A stretch of 64,000 bases of DNA from Planctomycetota bacterium (GTDB lineage: Bacteria; Planctomycetota; Planctomycetia; Pirellulales; Pirellulaceae): positions 1-64,000 of the forward strand of contig JAGWWZ010000001.1 of NCBI GenBank assembly GCA_018970165.1, read 5' to 3'. The first letter of the stretch is position 1. Every line of letters begins with the position of its first letter. This document shows, piece after piece, positions 28,807 through 39,616 of this stretch. Below the pieces are notes generated by a model. That model searched no databases. It was not told the origin of the DNA and worked only from the letters and a program-made list of their open reading frames with translations. Position numbers and translations under genes: made by a program.

Positions 28807-30621
28807 ATGCAAACAAGCTCAAACCACACCGAACCGTTCAAGCGTCCTCCCGTGATCGCTGAGGTGGTTTCCGCTACGGATATCATGCCAGCAATAACGG
28901 CAACATCGGTAACCGCTTCAAGCCAACCAACTACCCCACCCACACGCCCGGTGGGTAGATGGAAAAAGCGATTGCTGTTGCTAGGTGTCGGCGTATCGAT
29001 CGTGGGTCTGATCCTTTGGGCGACGACCGATCGTCCGATGCTTTTGCGACAACCCGATGAAGTCGCCCGAAAGTTCGATTCCGAGATTCTCGAACTCGCT
29101 GCACAGATAGATCGCCAGTTCGATGTTCGAGCCCAAGAGTCCGACTTGCAGACCGCACCCGATGCACCTTGGAATGTCGTCGCTCGAAGATTGAGCTTGG
29201 CCATGGTTGGCAACAGCATGTCTTTGGAAGAGTATCGAGCTTTGGAACGCATCGAAGAGGCCGACCGCGTTGCTTGGTGGACGGAATACCTGCTGAGCGA
29301 AAGGCGGTGGGCGGATCAGTTTGCTGAACGCTGGGCGCGAGCGACCGTCGGAACGAGCGACGGCCCATTCCTGATCTTCCGCCGACGCAAGTACCAACAA
29401 TGGCTCGCTGATCAGTTTCAAGCAAACATCCCTTACGATCAGATCGTCCGTAAACTCATCACCGCAGAAGGCTCGTGGACCGATGCTCCCGAAGTCAATT
29501 TTTACACCGTGACGATGGTCGAGGGAGGGAATGGCAAGCCTGATCCGATCGTCCTTGCTGGTAGAACATCTCGTGCGTTCCTCGGCATGCGCATCGATTG
29601 TCTGCAATGCCACCAAGACTATCTGGGGAACGTGAAATTCTCCGATCGCGAAGGGGATGAGCCTCGATCCGGCGAACAAGCCGACTTCCATGAACTTGCA
29701 GCGTACTTTGCGAGAGTCCGCATGGAGAATCCGTTCCGCGGTTTGCGCAATACCGATGGTGAGTATCGCTATCGGTTCCTCAACGCAAACGATGAAACGA
29801 TCGTTTCGCCCGATGTACCCTTCGAGCAAGATTTGTGTCCAACAAATAGACACGATCGCGAATCGCTCGCGAACTGGATCACACACCCGGAAAACCGACC
29901 CTTCGCAAGAGCGACAGTCAACCGCGTGTGGGCAATTCTGTTCGGCAGACCTCTCGTTCGACCGATCGATGATATTCCTCTCAACGGTCCCTTTCCTCCG
30001 GGGCTGGAAATCCTCGCCGATGACTTTGCGAAACATGGATACGATCTGCATCGCCTCATTCGAGTCATCGTCGCGACACGTGTCTTCCAACGCGATTCGC
30101 GACTGGGGTCTGGATCAGATGAGCCAACGCTCGAACATGAAGAAGTATGGGCCGTGTTCCCGATGACGCAGTTAAGGCCCGAGCAAATGGCCGCTTCGAT
30201 TCTTCAGGCATGTCGACTGAAAGCCATCGATGCGTCCTCTTCGATCATCTCGCAGTTGGAAATGTTCGGTGGCGTACGCGATTTTACTCAGGCCTACGGC
30301 GATCGGGGCGAAGACGAATTCGAAGAAGAAGCAGTCACCATCCCGCAACGATTGTTGATGATGAATGGTGGTTTCATCAGCGAACGGATCAAGAACGATC
30401 CCGTGCTGAATGCCCCGACTCGCATCGCTGGCCTCACGGCGAGCGACGCCTCGGCCATCGAGTCTGCTTATCTGGCGGCGCTGAATCGAATGCCTGAACC
30501 CGAGGAACGAGAACTGTTTGGGGCAAGGCTTCGTGGCAAGGTCGGTCCGGCTCGAAGCGAGGCCCTCGGTAGCATGTACTGGGTCCTTCTCAACAGTACC
30601 GAATTCCAGTGGAACCATTAG
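28807..30621 (+). CDS. DUF1549/DUF1553 domain protein with N-terminal TM
   Basis: WTEYLLSERRWADQFAERW, CLQCHQDYLG and NRPFARATVNRVWAILFGRPLVRPIDD typical of planctomycete DUF1549/DUF1553 proteins. Confidence 0.82.
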   Translation: MQTSSNHTEPFKRPPVIAEVVSATDIMPAITATSVTASSQPTTPPTRPVGRWKKRLLLLGVGVSIVGLILWATTDRPMLLRQPDEVARKFDSEILELAAQIDRQFDVRAQESDLQTAPDAPWNVVARRLSLAMVGNSMSLEEYRALERIEEADRVAWWTEYLLSERRWADQFAERWARATVGTSDGPFLIFRRRKYQQWLADQFQANIPYDQIVRKLITAEGSWTDAPEVNFYTVTMVEGGNGKPDPIVLAGRTSRAFLGMRIDCLQCHQDYLGNVKFSDREGDEPRSGEQADFHELAAYFARVRMENPFRGLRNTDGEYRYRFLNANDETIVSPDVPFEQDLCPTNRHDRESLANWITHPENRPFARATVNRVWAILFGRPLVRPIDDIPLNGPFPPGLEILADDFAKHGYDLHRLIRVIVATRVFQRDSRLGSGSDEPTLEHEEVWAVFPMTQLRPEQMAASILQACRLKAIDASSSIISQLEMFGGVRDFTQAYGDRGEDEFEEEAVTIPQRLLMMNGGFISERIKNDPVLNAPTRIAGLTASDASAIESAYLAALNRMPEPEERELFGARLRGKVGPARSEALGSMYWVLLNSTEFQWNH

Positions 30622-30622
30622 A

Positions 30623-31060
30623 ATGCGGGCGCTGTTGCAAAGAGTGTCCGAAGCTCGCGTCGAAGTCGATGATCGGGTAGTCGGACGGATCGGAGCCGGC
30701 TGGCTCATTCTGCTTGGCGTTCGAAGGGGGGATAACCTGGAAACTGCGAAATGGCTCGCAGACAAGTGTATCCATCTGCGAGGATTCGCTGACGATCAAG
30801 GGAAGATGAACCGGTCGATCGTCGATGTCCAGGGCCAGCTGTTGATCGTCAGCCAATTCACCCTCTACGGCGATTGCCAACGCGGTCGGAGGCCCGGTTT
30901 TGATGACGCTGCACCTCCAGATCAAGCCAAGGAACTCTATCTTTCGTTCTGCGAACATGCTCGATCCTTCGGTATTCCTGTCGAACAAGGGGTCTTTCAG
31001 GCAGACATGAAGGTTTCGCTCGTCAATGACGGTCCGGTTACCTTCCTCGTCGAAAGATAA
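30623..31060 (+). CDS. dtd: D-aminoacyl-tRNA deacylase
   Basis: MRALLQRVSEARVEVDDRVVGRIGAGWLILLGV, LLIVSQFTLYGDCQRGRRPGF. Confidence 0.95.
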   Translation: MRALLQRVSEARVEVDDRVVGRIGAGWLILLGVRRGDNLETAKWLADKCIHLRGFADDQGKMNRSIVDVQGQLLIVSQFTLYGDCQRGRRPGFDDAAPPDQAKELYLSFCEHARSFGIPVEQGVFQADMKVSLVNDGPVTFLVER

Positions 31061-31227
31061 GCTTTCTACCCACGATCCCGAGCTGAAAAACTGAGGGGGA
31101 TTGCCTTGGGGATGCTGGACATATGACACATCCTGAGACCAGAATACAAAACGCCGCATCGAGGCAATGGCCTCGTTCGGCTTGAGACTCACCTGTTCCT
31201 TCCCTCCACTGATCAAGGTCCTCTCTC

Positions 31228-32562
31228 ATGAGCAGACGAACCCGCCGCGATTTTCTCGTTCAAACCTCCGCAGGGGCTGCGGCCCTGGCAACCGTCCCTT
31301 ATTGGTCGACCAGCGCACAGGCCAAGCCTCTTTCAGCAGCAGATCGCTTCACGATCGGCTGTATAGGCATGGGGGGGATGGGGATGGGTGATGCACACGA
31401 TCATTCGCGATTTGGCGATGTTGTGGCGGTTTGCGATGTCGATGCAAATCATCGCGAACGGGCTCGGGGCAACGACAATATCGGCAAGGGCAAGGCGGAT
31501 TCGGTCGAGGACTATCGCCGAGTGCTCGATCGCAAAGACATCGAAGTGGTCAGCATCGTAACCCCCGACCATTGGCATACCAAGATCGCCATCGAAGCCC
31601 TTCAGGCAGGCAAGCACGTCTTTTGCCAAAAGCCGCTTACCCTCACACTCGAGGAGAATCGCTTGATCCGCGCAGCCTGCAAAGCCAATCCAAAACTGAT
31701 GTTCTTCATCGGGACCCAGCAGAGATCCGACCGTCGACTCTTTATGCGTGCGGTCAATATGGCCCAAAAGGGATTGCTCGGAGACCTCAAGAAGATCACT
31801 TGCGGGATCAACGGCAGTCCGACAGGCGGACCATTCGCCAAAACGACTGCTCCCGCTAATCTCAATTGGGATATGTGGCTCGGCCAAGCTCCGAAAGTCG
31901 AATACATTCAACAACGTTGCCATAACGATTTCCGTTGGTGGTACGAATACTCCGGCGGCAAGTTCACCGATTGGGGTGCTCACCATGTTGATATCGCACT
32001 CTGGGCCGCAAAGCTTACTGCCGAAGGAACAGGACCCGTGGAAATCGACGGTTCCGATTGCAACCATCCGGTCGAATTCAAGGACGGCAATCCTCTAGCC
32101 GACGATCACTTCAATACATCGCACGATTTCAACATCGTCAACACATTCGCCAACGGTCTGCAAATACATGTCACCAGCAGAGGCGATAACGGTGTGCTGA
32201 TCGAAGGAACAAAAGGACGCATCTTTGTCAACCGGGAAAAGATCACGGGCAAGCCAATCGAGGAATCTTGGGACAAGGACAGCTACGGAGATGCCGATGC
32301 ATCGGCCCTGTACAACGGCAAGCCACATGAAGGACACAAGAACAACTTCTATCGCTGCATTCGAGAAGGTGGTTTGCCTGTCTCGGATGTCTACTCTCAC
32401 CTGCAAACGATGAACGTTTGCCACCTGTCGGCTGTCGCTGGACGACTGAAGCGAAAGATCAAGTGGAATCCAGCAACCGAACAGATCGAAGGGGATGAAC
32501 TCGCAGCGGCTATGCAATCCCGCAAGCAGAGAGCGGGTTTCGAGATCCCACGCGTAAGTTGA
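31228..32562 (+). CDS. Gfo/Idh/MocA family oxidoreductase with Tat signal
   Basis: RRTRRDFLVQTSAGAAALA; IGCIGMGGMGMGDAH; GKHVFCQKPLTLT; GGKFTDWGAHHVDIALWA. Confidence 0.9.
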   Translation: MSRRTRRDFLVQTSAGAAALATVPYWSTSAQAKPLSAADRFTIGCIGMGGMGMGDAHDHSRFGDVVAVCDVDANHRERARGNDNIGKGKADSVEDYRRVLDRKDIEVVSIVTPDHWHTKIAIEALQAGKHVFCQKPLTLTLEENRLIRAACKANPKLMFFIGTQQRSDRRLFMRAVNMAQKGLLGDLKKITCGINGSPTGGPFAKTTAPANLNWDMWLGQAPKVEYIQQRCHNDFRWWYEYSGGKFTDWGAHHVDIALWAAKLTAEGTGPVEIDGSDCNHPVEFKDGNPLADDHFNTSHDFNIVNTFANGLQIHVTSRGDNGVLIEGTKGRIFVNREKITGKPIEESWDKDSYGDADASALYNGKPHEGHKNNFYRCIREGGLPVSDVYSHLQTMNVCHLSAVAGRLKRKIKWNPATEQIEGDELAAAMQSRKQRAGFEIPRVS

Positions 32563-32594
32563 TCTGCAGAAGTCTTTCTCTGAGTTCAAACCAC

Positions 32595-32626
32595 AAACGA
32601 GAGGAGCAGGCCTCTCGTTTTTTCTT
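32595..32626 (+). terminator. Rho-independent terminator
   Basis: aaacgagagg-agcagg-cctctcgttt followed by tttcttg: perfect 10-bp stem and T-rich tail downstream of the Gfo/Idh/MocA ORF. Confidence 0.85.
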
Positions 32627-32650
32627 GATTTCAGTGTTGCCGCCCTAGGC

Positions 32651-33943
32651 TCATACCTTGCGACGTAAACGATTCCAACGAGGCTTCGTCCCTTCGGTTT
32701 TGGCTTCACCGAATTTGCGAGTCGCAGGTCTCTCAACGGAGTCGTCTGAAACAACGACTGGCGATGGACGCTTGCTGGGGACTGGCTCCGAGAGCGGATC
32801 GCGTTCGAGCAAACGATTGATGCGATGCTCGATCTCTGTAAGTTGCTCTCCCTCGTCCTTGCTGACAAACAAGAATGCGATTCCCGATCGACCCATTCGG
32901 CCAGTTCGTCCAACGCGATGCACATAGTCATCGCAGTCGGATGGCAGATCATAATTGATGATATGTGAAATCGAGGAGACATCTATACCGCGACCGACGA
33001 CATCGGTTGCCACCAGGATTTGCAACTCCCCTTCGCGCAGCGCTCGAAATACCGCATCGCGCTGGGATTGATTCATATCGCCATGGATCATCCCCAATCG
33101 GACCGCGTTGCTCGGGTTGCTTCGAAAATGTTTTTCCAAGCGGTTGTGCAACTTCGCTGTGCCGATCTTGGTTCGGCAAAAGATGATGGCCTGCGGCGGT
33201 TGCTCGCGATCGAGGAGCTCAATCAAAACCGGCATCTTGTTTTCGGGAGAGACGGTGATAAATCGCTGCTCGATCGTTTCGACCGAGACATCGTTTTCGG
33301 AACAGTCCACCACCACGGGTTCGTAGAGATATCGGTTCGCCAATTCGCGGATCCGCTCGTCGAGTGTGGCGCTCAGTAGCAGCGTTTGCCGGTTCTCGGG
33401 GCATCGGCGGAGAATGCGTTCGATGCTCGGTCGAAATCCGATGTCGAGCATGCGGTCTGCTTCATCGAGCACGACGCACCACAGTCGGTCCAATCGAAGG
33501 GAGCCGCGTTGGAGGTGATCGATCACGCGCCCGGGGGTGCCGACCACGACTTGTACGCCCTCGCTGAGGGCTTTAAGTTGGCGTCGCATGTGTTTGCCGC
33601 CGGAGATCTCCAAGACTCGAGTGGGACAACCATAGGCTAGCTTCTCAAACTCGCCATGGACTTGAGCAGCCAACTCCCGGGTGGGAACCATGACGAGTGC
33701 CTGTGGATAAGGATTCTCGGAAAACGGATCCAATTGCTCCAAGATCGGGATCGCAAACGAGGCAGTTTTCCCGGTGCCCGTGCGGGCTTGGCCCAGGACA
33801 TCGTAGCCTTCGAGGGCGTACGGAATCACGCCCGCTTGGATCGGAGAGGGGGCCGACCAACCGAGTTTCTCCAACGACCGCATCATGATCGGCGACAATT
33901 GGAGGTCCGAGAAATGCTCGGGTTTGGGTAAATTCATGGACAT
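32651..33943 (-). CDS. DEAD-box RNA helicase
   Basis: ARTGTGKTASFAIP, VVLDEADRMLDIGF, LLSATL, VATDVVGRGIDVSSISHIINYDLP, YVHRVGRTGRMG; start MSMNLPKPEHFSDLQ at 33943. Confidence 0.95.
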   Translation of the reverse strand: MSMNLPKPEHFSDLQLSPIMMRSLEKLGWSAPSPIQAGVIPYALEGYDVLGQARTGTGKTASFAIPILEQLDPFSENPYPQALVMVPTRELAAQVHGEFEKLAYGCPTRVLEISGGKHMRRQLKALSEGVQVVVGTPGRVIDHLQRGSLRLDRLWCVVLDEADRMLDIGFRPSIERILRRCPENRQTLLLSATLDERIRELANRYLYEPVVVDCSENDVSVETIEQRFITVSPENKMPVLIELLDREQPPQAIIFCRTKIGTAKLHNRLEKHFRSNPSNAVRLGMIHGDMNQSQRDAVFRALREGELQILVATDVVGRGIDVSSISHIINYDLPSDCDDYVHRVGRTGRMGRSGIAFLFVSKDEGEQLTEIEHRINRLLERDPLSEPVPSKRPSPVVVSDDSVERPATRKFGEAKTEGTKPRWNRLRRKV

Positions 33944-34044
33944 CCTGTTTCTATGGGCATCTTCTTGCAATTCGCTTTTCGCTCTACGATACCCTGTCGA
34001 ACTCCAGTTGTTCAATCCAAACCAGCTGATTTGCTCGGGAAAAG

Positions 34045-35376
34045 ATGGCGATAGATTACACCCATGCCGATGTCGCGTGGTCGCAGGTCTGTGTGACGCG
34101 ACTTGCGGAATCGTTGAACGCCGGCGAAATCGGCTTAGAAAAACCGGCATTGAGCTCGGAAACAACCTGCCCGCTTCGCTGGGAGCGGCCACCATCGCAC
34201 TGGGCGGTCCTGTTGTTGGCTGACGCTGTGCTGAACCATGATTTCGATAAGGAACTCTTGCAACGCGACGCTGGTCTGCGAGGCTTGCTCGAGCAGGCCC
34301 TTCGATGGCTGGCGACATGGATTCTCCAGATCATTCGGGAACCCAGTTCGGAAAATGATGCATCCTCGCCACTGATGCAAGCCATGGCGGCGCAGCGCGG
34401 AGCGATGCTCTACCAACGCTTCTACGAGCTTCGAATGCGGCATATCCAAGGAATGCTTCTCCAGGCTCTGCTCGGAAACCAGGTTCGATCCGCGATCGTG
34501 CTGGGAGTAGATCTCCTGGTCGATTGTCCCCCGCATTCGTGGCAAGACTCGAGCTTGGCGATTTCGTCGCTGGTTCAGTCAGAACATTGGAAAGTCGATG
34601 ACGTGTATCCACGGTTGCTCGATTCCACCGATCCGGCCGTTCTCGCCCCTGCCTTGGATCTCGCAAACCTCCTTTCGCAGGAAAAGAGTGTCACGCCGCA
34701 TCCAGCCTCGGAACGATTCGAAAACCTACTTGCCCTCTTGGGAGGTGTCGTCTCTCGATTGGGGCTTCTGGAAGAAGACCCGGCCCGTTTTTCTCAAAGC
34801 GTATCGGAAATTCAACAGATCCTCTTCGACAGCGTATCGCTTACCGTGTCGCTCTGTCACACCATGGCTTTGCTGGGGGACTCGCGAGCCATCGGGAAAC
34901 TCAATCAAGCCATGGATCTGCGACATCGTCGCATTCGGGCCGAGGCGGGATTCGCTTTGGCGAAGCTAGGGGAATCGTCAGCAGTCGACCGCTTGCTGGA
35001 GTTGGTGGAGGATGACGCGACGCGACCGCGTGTTTTGCAGTATGCCGAGGAACTGGGGCTAGGTGGTCGGATTCGACCTGAGTGGCAAAGCGACGAAGCC
35101 AGAGCTAGATCGATGCTCGCTCTGCATCTGAGTCAACCCGAATGGTTTGCGATCGCACCCCAACGGATCGAGCTGGTCGATCGTCGCGAATTAATAATTC
35201 CCGGTTACCAAGATCCGCAAGCCTGCTTCCTGCTTCGCTACGAATACGACATCGGACCGCATGGGATCGCGAATATCGGCTTTTCAGGTCCGTGCGTCTA
35301 TTTGTTCCCAACCAACAACTTGGATTGGGACTACGACATGATCTACGAGTTGGTGCTGCAGTCGCTGGAAGAATAG
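34045..35376 (+). CDS. HEAT-repeat-like hypothetical protein
   Basis: 443 aa, alpha-helical; LRHRRIRAEAGFALAKLGESSAVDRLLELVEDD resembles a HEAT repeat. Confidence 0.65.
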   Translation: MAIDYTHADVAWSQVCVTRLAESLNAGEIGLEKPALSSETTCPLRWERPPSHWAVLLLADAVLNHDFDKELLQRDAGLRGLLEQALRWLATWILQIIREPSSENDASSPLMQAMAAQRGAMLYQRFYELRMRHIQGMLLQALLGNQVRSAIVLGVDLLVDCPPHSWQDSSLAISSLVQSEHWKVDDVYPRLLDSTDPAVLAPALDLANLLSQEKSVTPHPASERFENLLALLGGVVSRLGLLEEDPARFSQSVSEIQQILFDSVSLTVSLCHTMALLGDSRAIGKLNQAMDLRHRRIRAEAGFALAKLGESSAVDRLLELVEDDATRPRVLQYAEELGLGGRIRPEWQSDEARARSMLALHLSQPEWFAIAPQRIELVDRRELIIPGYQDPQACFLLRYEYDIGPHGIANIGFSGPCVYLFPTNNLDWDYDMIYELVLQSLEE

Positions 35377-35404
35377 CACTTAGCTTAGCGATCAAACAAA
35401 AAAA

Positions 35405-35437
35405 GCGAGCCGACGAAATTGTCGGCTCGCTCTTTGT
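35405..35437. terminator. Bidirectional Rho-independent terminator between convergent genes
   Basis: gcgagccgac-gaaatt-gtcggctcgc with tcttt on the + side and aaaaaaa on the left (T-run on the minus strand). Confidence 0.88.
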
Positions 35438-35467
35438 TAACTCACAATTTGATAATGGCCTAGACCA

Positions 35468-36541
35468 TTACTCGTCAATGTTCGCAACTTCGCCGCCGTT
35501 ACGCGTAACCAGTGCAGTGAACACTTGAGTCGCGGTCGATGCAGCCATGAAAGTCACAGAACCATCGCCACGAACAACCTGCACTCCGCTGGTGTGGAAG
35601 GAGTAGGGGTTGTTTTCATTGTAGATGTTGATGACCGAGCAACCCTGAAGATTCGGAGTGGCACGGTCTGTACCAGCCAATCCTCGCGGGTGACGGGCAC
35701 TGTTCCAGTCGACATAGGAAGAGTTCAAGGTGAACCCAGGTGGAGTAGTCGTCCAAGTTCCTTGAAAGGGAGCTCCATTAAAGTAGAGTCGCTGTTTGCC
35801 CGCGATCTCAATAAAGCAGATGGTGTTTGAAAGACCATCGGTTACCGCTGCGAATTTTCGTTTCGGGTTGACGACGATTTCCGCGTTCTCCCCACCAGCA
35901 TCATTTGCTCCAAGCATCGAATTATGGGTAGTGGCATTCGGCAAGCCAACGCAAGTCGCCAACGTGCTATCCAGACCGCGCAGGGCAACATAATCGGTCC
36001 GTGGCAGAATGAACTGCACGCCCGACGGGAGAATACCCGCCTGATTGAACCAAGGACCGTAATCCGATTCTGCAGGGAGAGTCGGTGTCGATGGGCAAAT
36101 AAACGTAGGAACAGTCGAGGTCGCCGCAGCGGGGACAACCGCACCCAGGGGTGGCGGCAAGTTGCGAGGATCGATCAGAGGCTTTCTCAGATCGAAGTTT
36201 TGATAGATCGTGTTCCCTTCAATGTAAGGAAGGAGCAGACCGAGAACCCCGAAACTTCGTCGAGCATCCGAGGTGAGAGCAAAAAACGGATTGCCCTGAG
36301 CGGCGTAGGTGTCGGTCAAGCGGAATTGGGTTGCCCATGTGGGTACCCATTTGTTAGCTGATTCGTGGTTGTGCACCGCCATTCCCAATTGTCGCATGTT
36401 GTTGCCACAACTCATTCGTCGTGCCGCCTCGCGTGCGGCTTGTACAGCTGGCAATAACAATCCGACCAAAATACCAATGATCGCAATCACCACCAGCAAC
36501 TCGACCAGCGTAAAGCCATGTCGTCGAGAAGTTCGATTCAT
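35468..36541 (-). CDS. DUF1559 type IV pilin-like (pseudopilin) protein
   Basis: [41 protein letters not shown]; the classic planctomycete DUF1559 N-terminus. Confidence 0.95.
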   Translation of the reverse strand: MNRTSRRHGFTLVELLVVIAIIGILVGLLLPAVQAAREAARRMSCGNNMRQLGMAVHNHESANKWVPTWATQFRLTDTYAAQGNPFFALTSDARRSFGVLGLLLPYIEGNTIYQNFDLRKPLIDPRNLPPPLGAVVPAAATSTVPTFICPSTPTLPAESDYGPWFNQAGILPSGVQFILPRTDYVALRGLDSTLATCVGLPNATTHNSMLGANDAGGENAEIVVNPKRKFAAVTDGLSNTICFIEIAGKQRLYFNGAPFQGTWTTTPPGFTLNSSYVDWNSARHPRGLAGTDRATPNLQGCSVINIYNENNPYSFHTSGVQVVRGDGSVTFMAASTATQVFTALVTRNGGEVANIDE

Positions 36542-36747
36542 TACCCACCTCCGAAGGTTAGAAAAGGATACATAATAGAAAGACAGAGGAGGAGCGTACT
36601 CCGCTAACTACTTTAAGACCCGCATGTGCCAGCGTCTACTAGAAGATAGGTATTTTGTGAGCCAGCATTGAAAAATCTGGTAGTTTTCTCCGGTCGTACC
36701 CCAGCGGTTCGAGCAGGGAGAGGACCGAGAACCCTTGGAAATGACTT

Positions 36748-37563
36748 CTACCGCCCCTCTCGAAACCAGGGGCAAAGCCATTTGCGGAACCATTCCAGGC
36801 CGGAATCGAGGATGAGTCCCAGTACACCTAGGACGAACGCGTAGAACAGGATGATGTCAAAAGACAAGAGCTTATACTGCATCCGAATTTGGGAACCCAT
36901 ACCAGGTTCTCCAACGGAGTACTCAGCAAGAACCAGATAGACCATGGCTGGTCCGGTTTGGGAGCGAATGCAGTCTAAAACATTGGGAAGGATTTGCTTC
37001 CAAATTACCTCGTAAATGACTTCGAGCTCGGAGGCTCCCAATGTGTATGCCTTGCTGATTGCCTCGTCGCTGACATTGTCTCTGACGGCTTGGAATATCG
37101 TTTGTGTCATGGAGAAAAAAATCCCAAGAGCAACCATCAACACGTACATGCGAAAGCTGATTCCTGCGAACAAGAAATAGAAGGGCATGATTGCGACCGG
37201 CGGAACCTTGGACATGAATGTAATGATTGGACTGATCGGTGCCTCGATCCATCGGTAGCAACCCATAAGGATACCGATGATGGTTGAAGCGATGACACCC
37301 AAACCGAGGCCCAGTGCTAAACGCGACAGAGTAGCCCCGATGTCATTCCAAAACATCGGTGGCTTTGGGGCTTCAGTTGGTCCCTGCATCTTAAAAGCTC
37401 GTTGTATCCCCTCAATCAATTTGGAATAAGAGGGAACGGTCGTCTGCGAGGGATTATTAGCAGTCTGTCTTACCGAGAGCCATTCGTACACCGCAAGCAC
37501 GACGATAACGCCAGCGATTGCGAGCGAAACAAACAGCCACTTGGGAAGATTCCGACGTATCAC
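36748..37563 (-). CDS. NitT/TauT-type ABC transporter permease
   Basis: Multiple TMs; EAA-like loop EAISKAYTLGASELEVIYEVIWKQILPNVL. Confidence 0.85.
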   Translation of the reverse strand: MIRRNLPKWLFVSLAIAGVIVVLAVYEWLSVRQTANNPSQTTVPSYSKLIEGIQRAFKMQGPTEAPKPPMFWNDIGATLSRLALGLGLGVIASTIIGILMGCYRWIEAPISPIITFMSKVPPVAIMPFYFLFAGISFRMYVLMVALGIFFSMTQTIFQAVRDNVSDEAISKAYTLGASELEVIYEVIWKQILPNVLDCIRSQTGPAMVYLVLAEYSVGEPGMGSQIRMQYKLLSFDIILFYAFVLGVLGLILDSGLEWFRKWLCPWFREGR

Positions 37564-37578
37564 TAGAGAGGTTCCAAT

Positions 37579-38709
37579 CTACTTCTTTGACTCGATATAT
37601 GATTTCAGGTAAGAGGCATCGAAGTCCATAGCTCCTTCCTTGTTTCCAAAAGAGAGGTTGATCGGCTCGGGGGTCATACCATACTTCACACAGAAGTCAT
37701 TCACCTTTTTCATGGTCTCTTTTTGGAACAAATCACTGGTGAAGAGCCGGATCGCATCGTTCGGATCCGAGTAAAAGCGAGTCTGCTTGACGATCGTTTT
37801 CATATCTGCCAACTCGAGCTTAGAGAATTTAGCACCGATCCCAACCAGTGTTTGGTCGGAAGTCTTCGGATCCGCCATCCGTTCATTCATGACGTAAAAC
37901 GTCTTCAGAATCGCCATCGCAAAGTCTTTGCCCCCTTTTTTGTTGAGGGAATCTTTACTGACGACAACCATATCGATGATCTCTTCGGGGATTTCCTCGG
38001 AGCTGAAAAGGACTTTGGCATCGCTACGGCTACGCAAGGATTGCATTACAAATGGGTTCCAAACCATGATCGACTGCACGCTTGGGTCTTTTCCTTGGAA
38101 GGCGACGGCAGCTTGTGCCGGATCCATTTGACTAAAAGGGTAATCGGCGTTTGCGACCTTCCGATTTTCCAAACAACGGTCAAAGCAATACTGAGACACA
38201 CTCTTCTCGAGCCCGTGGGTTTTCTTTCCTTTGAGCCCTTCAAGCGAATCGATTCCTGCGGTAATACAAGCATCGGCCCCTGCGCTGGTGGAGGTCGGGA
38301 TGATTGCGACCGCAGCGCGGGAGCGGGCTGCCGGTAGGATATCAATATTGGTGATGCATACCGCATCGGTCATGGATATGCCGTAGAGATTGATGCACTG
38401 GTCGTAATCGGCCAGCACCAACTCGATATCCACGTTGAACTCTTTCTCAATGGAGCCCATCCCGTTTTGAGTGCCATCGATCAAGCCCACTTCGTCAGCT
38501 ACGCCGAAAATACTCCATGAGGGGTATTCGCTCCAAGCCAATCGAAATCTGGCTGGTGGTAGTTTGATGTCTGTGTCGGAGGTGTCTGCGTTAGCAGTCC
38601 GGTTGTTGGTTGCCGTTGTCGCAGGCTTGCTTTCGGTGCATCCCGCGGCGGCCAAGGCCGCGATGAAGCAACTGAGGACGGACCATCTCCACATCGATTT
38701 CATTTTCAT
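37579..38709 (-). CDS. NMT1/SsuA-like ABC substrate-binding lipoprotein
   Basis: Lipobox-like AALAAAGCTES; RFRLAWSEYPSWSIFGVADEVGLID...; typical SBP body. Confidence 0.82.
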   Translation of the reverse strand: MKMKSMWRWSVLSCFIAALAAAGCTESKPATTATNNRTANADTSDTDIKLPPARFRLAWSEYPSWSIFGVADEVGLIDGTQNGMGSIEKEFNVDIELVLADYDQCINLYGISMTDAVCITNIDILPAARSRAAVAIIPTSTSAGADACITAGIDSLEGLKGKKTHGLEKSVSQYCFDRCLENRKVANADYPFSQMDPAQAAVAFQGKDPSVQSIMVWNPFVMQSLRSRSDAKVLFSSEEIPEEIIDMVVVSKDSLNKKGGKDFAMAILKTFYVMNERMADPKTSDQTLVGIGAKFSKLELADMKTIVKQTRFYSDPNDAIRLFTSDLFQKETMKKVNDFCVKYGMTPEPINLSFGNKEGAMDFDASYLKSYIESKK

Positions 38710-38757
38710 CTCTTGTTCTCCGGGTTTTGGAAGTTATCGGTGAAAGCCTTCGTTGAA

Positions 38758-39576
38758 TCATGCCTCGGGAATCTTGGTGTCGTGAGCAGGCGGTTCGCTG
38801 CTCTTCTTCTCTTGCGACAGACCGATCAGTGCGTCGAACTCGTCGTCCGCAGCGGACTTCTGCGCATACTCGAGAAACTCGGACTCTGCCCGCTTGGAAT
38901 CCATGCCGGCCAGTTCGCGGGAGATGCGGGCATTCGCAGATGCCTTTTGACGCATATCGCGAAGGCGTTGCAGTTCCTCGGAGGTCTTGTCGTTGGAAAT
39001 GCCGTTGACCATATCGGCAATCTGCTTTTCCTCCGTCGCTGAAAGGACGTCGGCAACCGCATCGTGCTTTTCTTCCTTGATTTTGTCCAGCTCGCGCATC
39101 AAGCTTTGGATTTGGTTCTTGTGGCCGGTCACATTCTGAACGAGCTGTTTGAGATCCTCGTCGATTTCGTTGGCTCGCTGTTGTTTCTCAGCCAGGGTGC
39201 TGGAGAAGTCTTTGAAGGCGGCCTGGCATTTGGCGTACTCGGGATCATTTTTGATCGCGACCGAGTCGCCGTTGTATTTATCCACCAATTGTTTGGCTCG
39301 CGCGGCAGCTCCGGACTTGAGTTTCTCGAGCTTTTGAATTTCCTCTGTGAGGGAAGTCAGTTTGGCTTTTTTCGCCTCCTCCTGCGCGATCATGGCGCTG
39401 ATCGCATCTTTATACTGATTTAGCCGATTTTTCTTTTCCTGAATGATGCGATCGTAGTTGGCGGAGATGACGGTCGGGTTAGCGCTCAGGGCATCGGCGG
39501 CCGCGTCGATCTTGCCAGTGAACAGATACTTGATTGCTCGAAAAAAACGGCCTATCGCATTGAACATGAGTCTCAA
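38758..39576 (-). CDS. PspA/IM30-family coiled-coil protein
   Basis: RFFRAIKYLFTGKIDAAADAL...YDRIIQEKKNRLNQYKDAISAMIAQEEAKKAKLTSL...; long coiled coil consistent with PspA/Vipp1-type organisation. Confidence 0.72.
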   Translation of the reverse strand: MRLMFNAIGRFFRAIKYLFTGKIDAAADALSANPTVISANYDRIIQEKKNRLNQYKDAISAMIAQEEAKKAKLTSLTEEIQKLEKLKSGAAARAKQLVDKYNGDSVAIKNDPEYAKCQAAFKDFSSTLAEKQQRANEIDEDLKQLVQNVTGHKNQIQSLMRELDKIKEEKHDAVADVLSATEEKQIADMVNGISNDKTSEELQRLRDMRQKASANARISRELAGMDSKRAESEFLEYAQKSAADDEFDALIGLSQEKKSSEPPAHDTKIPEA

Positions 39577-39616
39577 CTCCTCTCGGGGAATTCACTAAGG
39601 GAAAAGGGATCTTGGG

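Noticed and set aside
28981-30090. 369-aa minus ORF opposite the DUF1549/DUF1553 gene
   Set aside because: Antisense overlap with a well-supported family member; no signature motifs.
32095-32982. 295-aa minus ORF overlapping the Gfo/Idh gene end, a terminator and the helicase C-terminus
   Set aside because: Crosses a strong terminator and two supported genes; spurious.
34045-34318. N-terminal extension of the DEAD helicase ORF up to 34318
   Set aside because: Overlaps the start of the divergent HEAT-like gene; MSMNLPKPEHFSDL at 33943 is the natural start.
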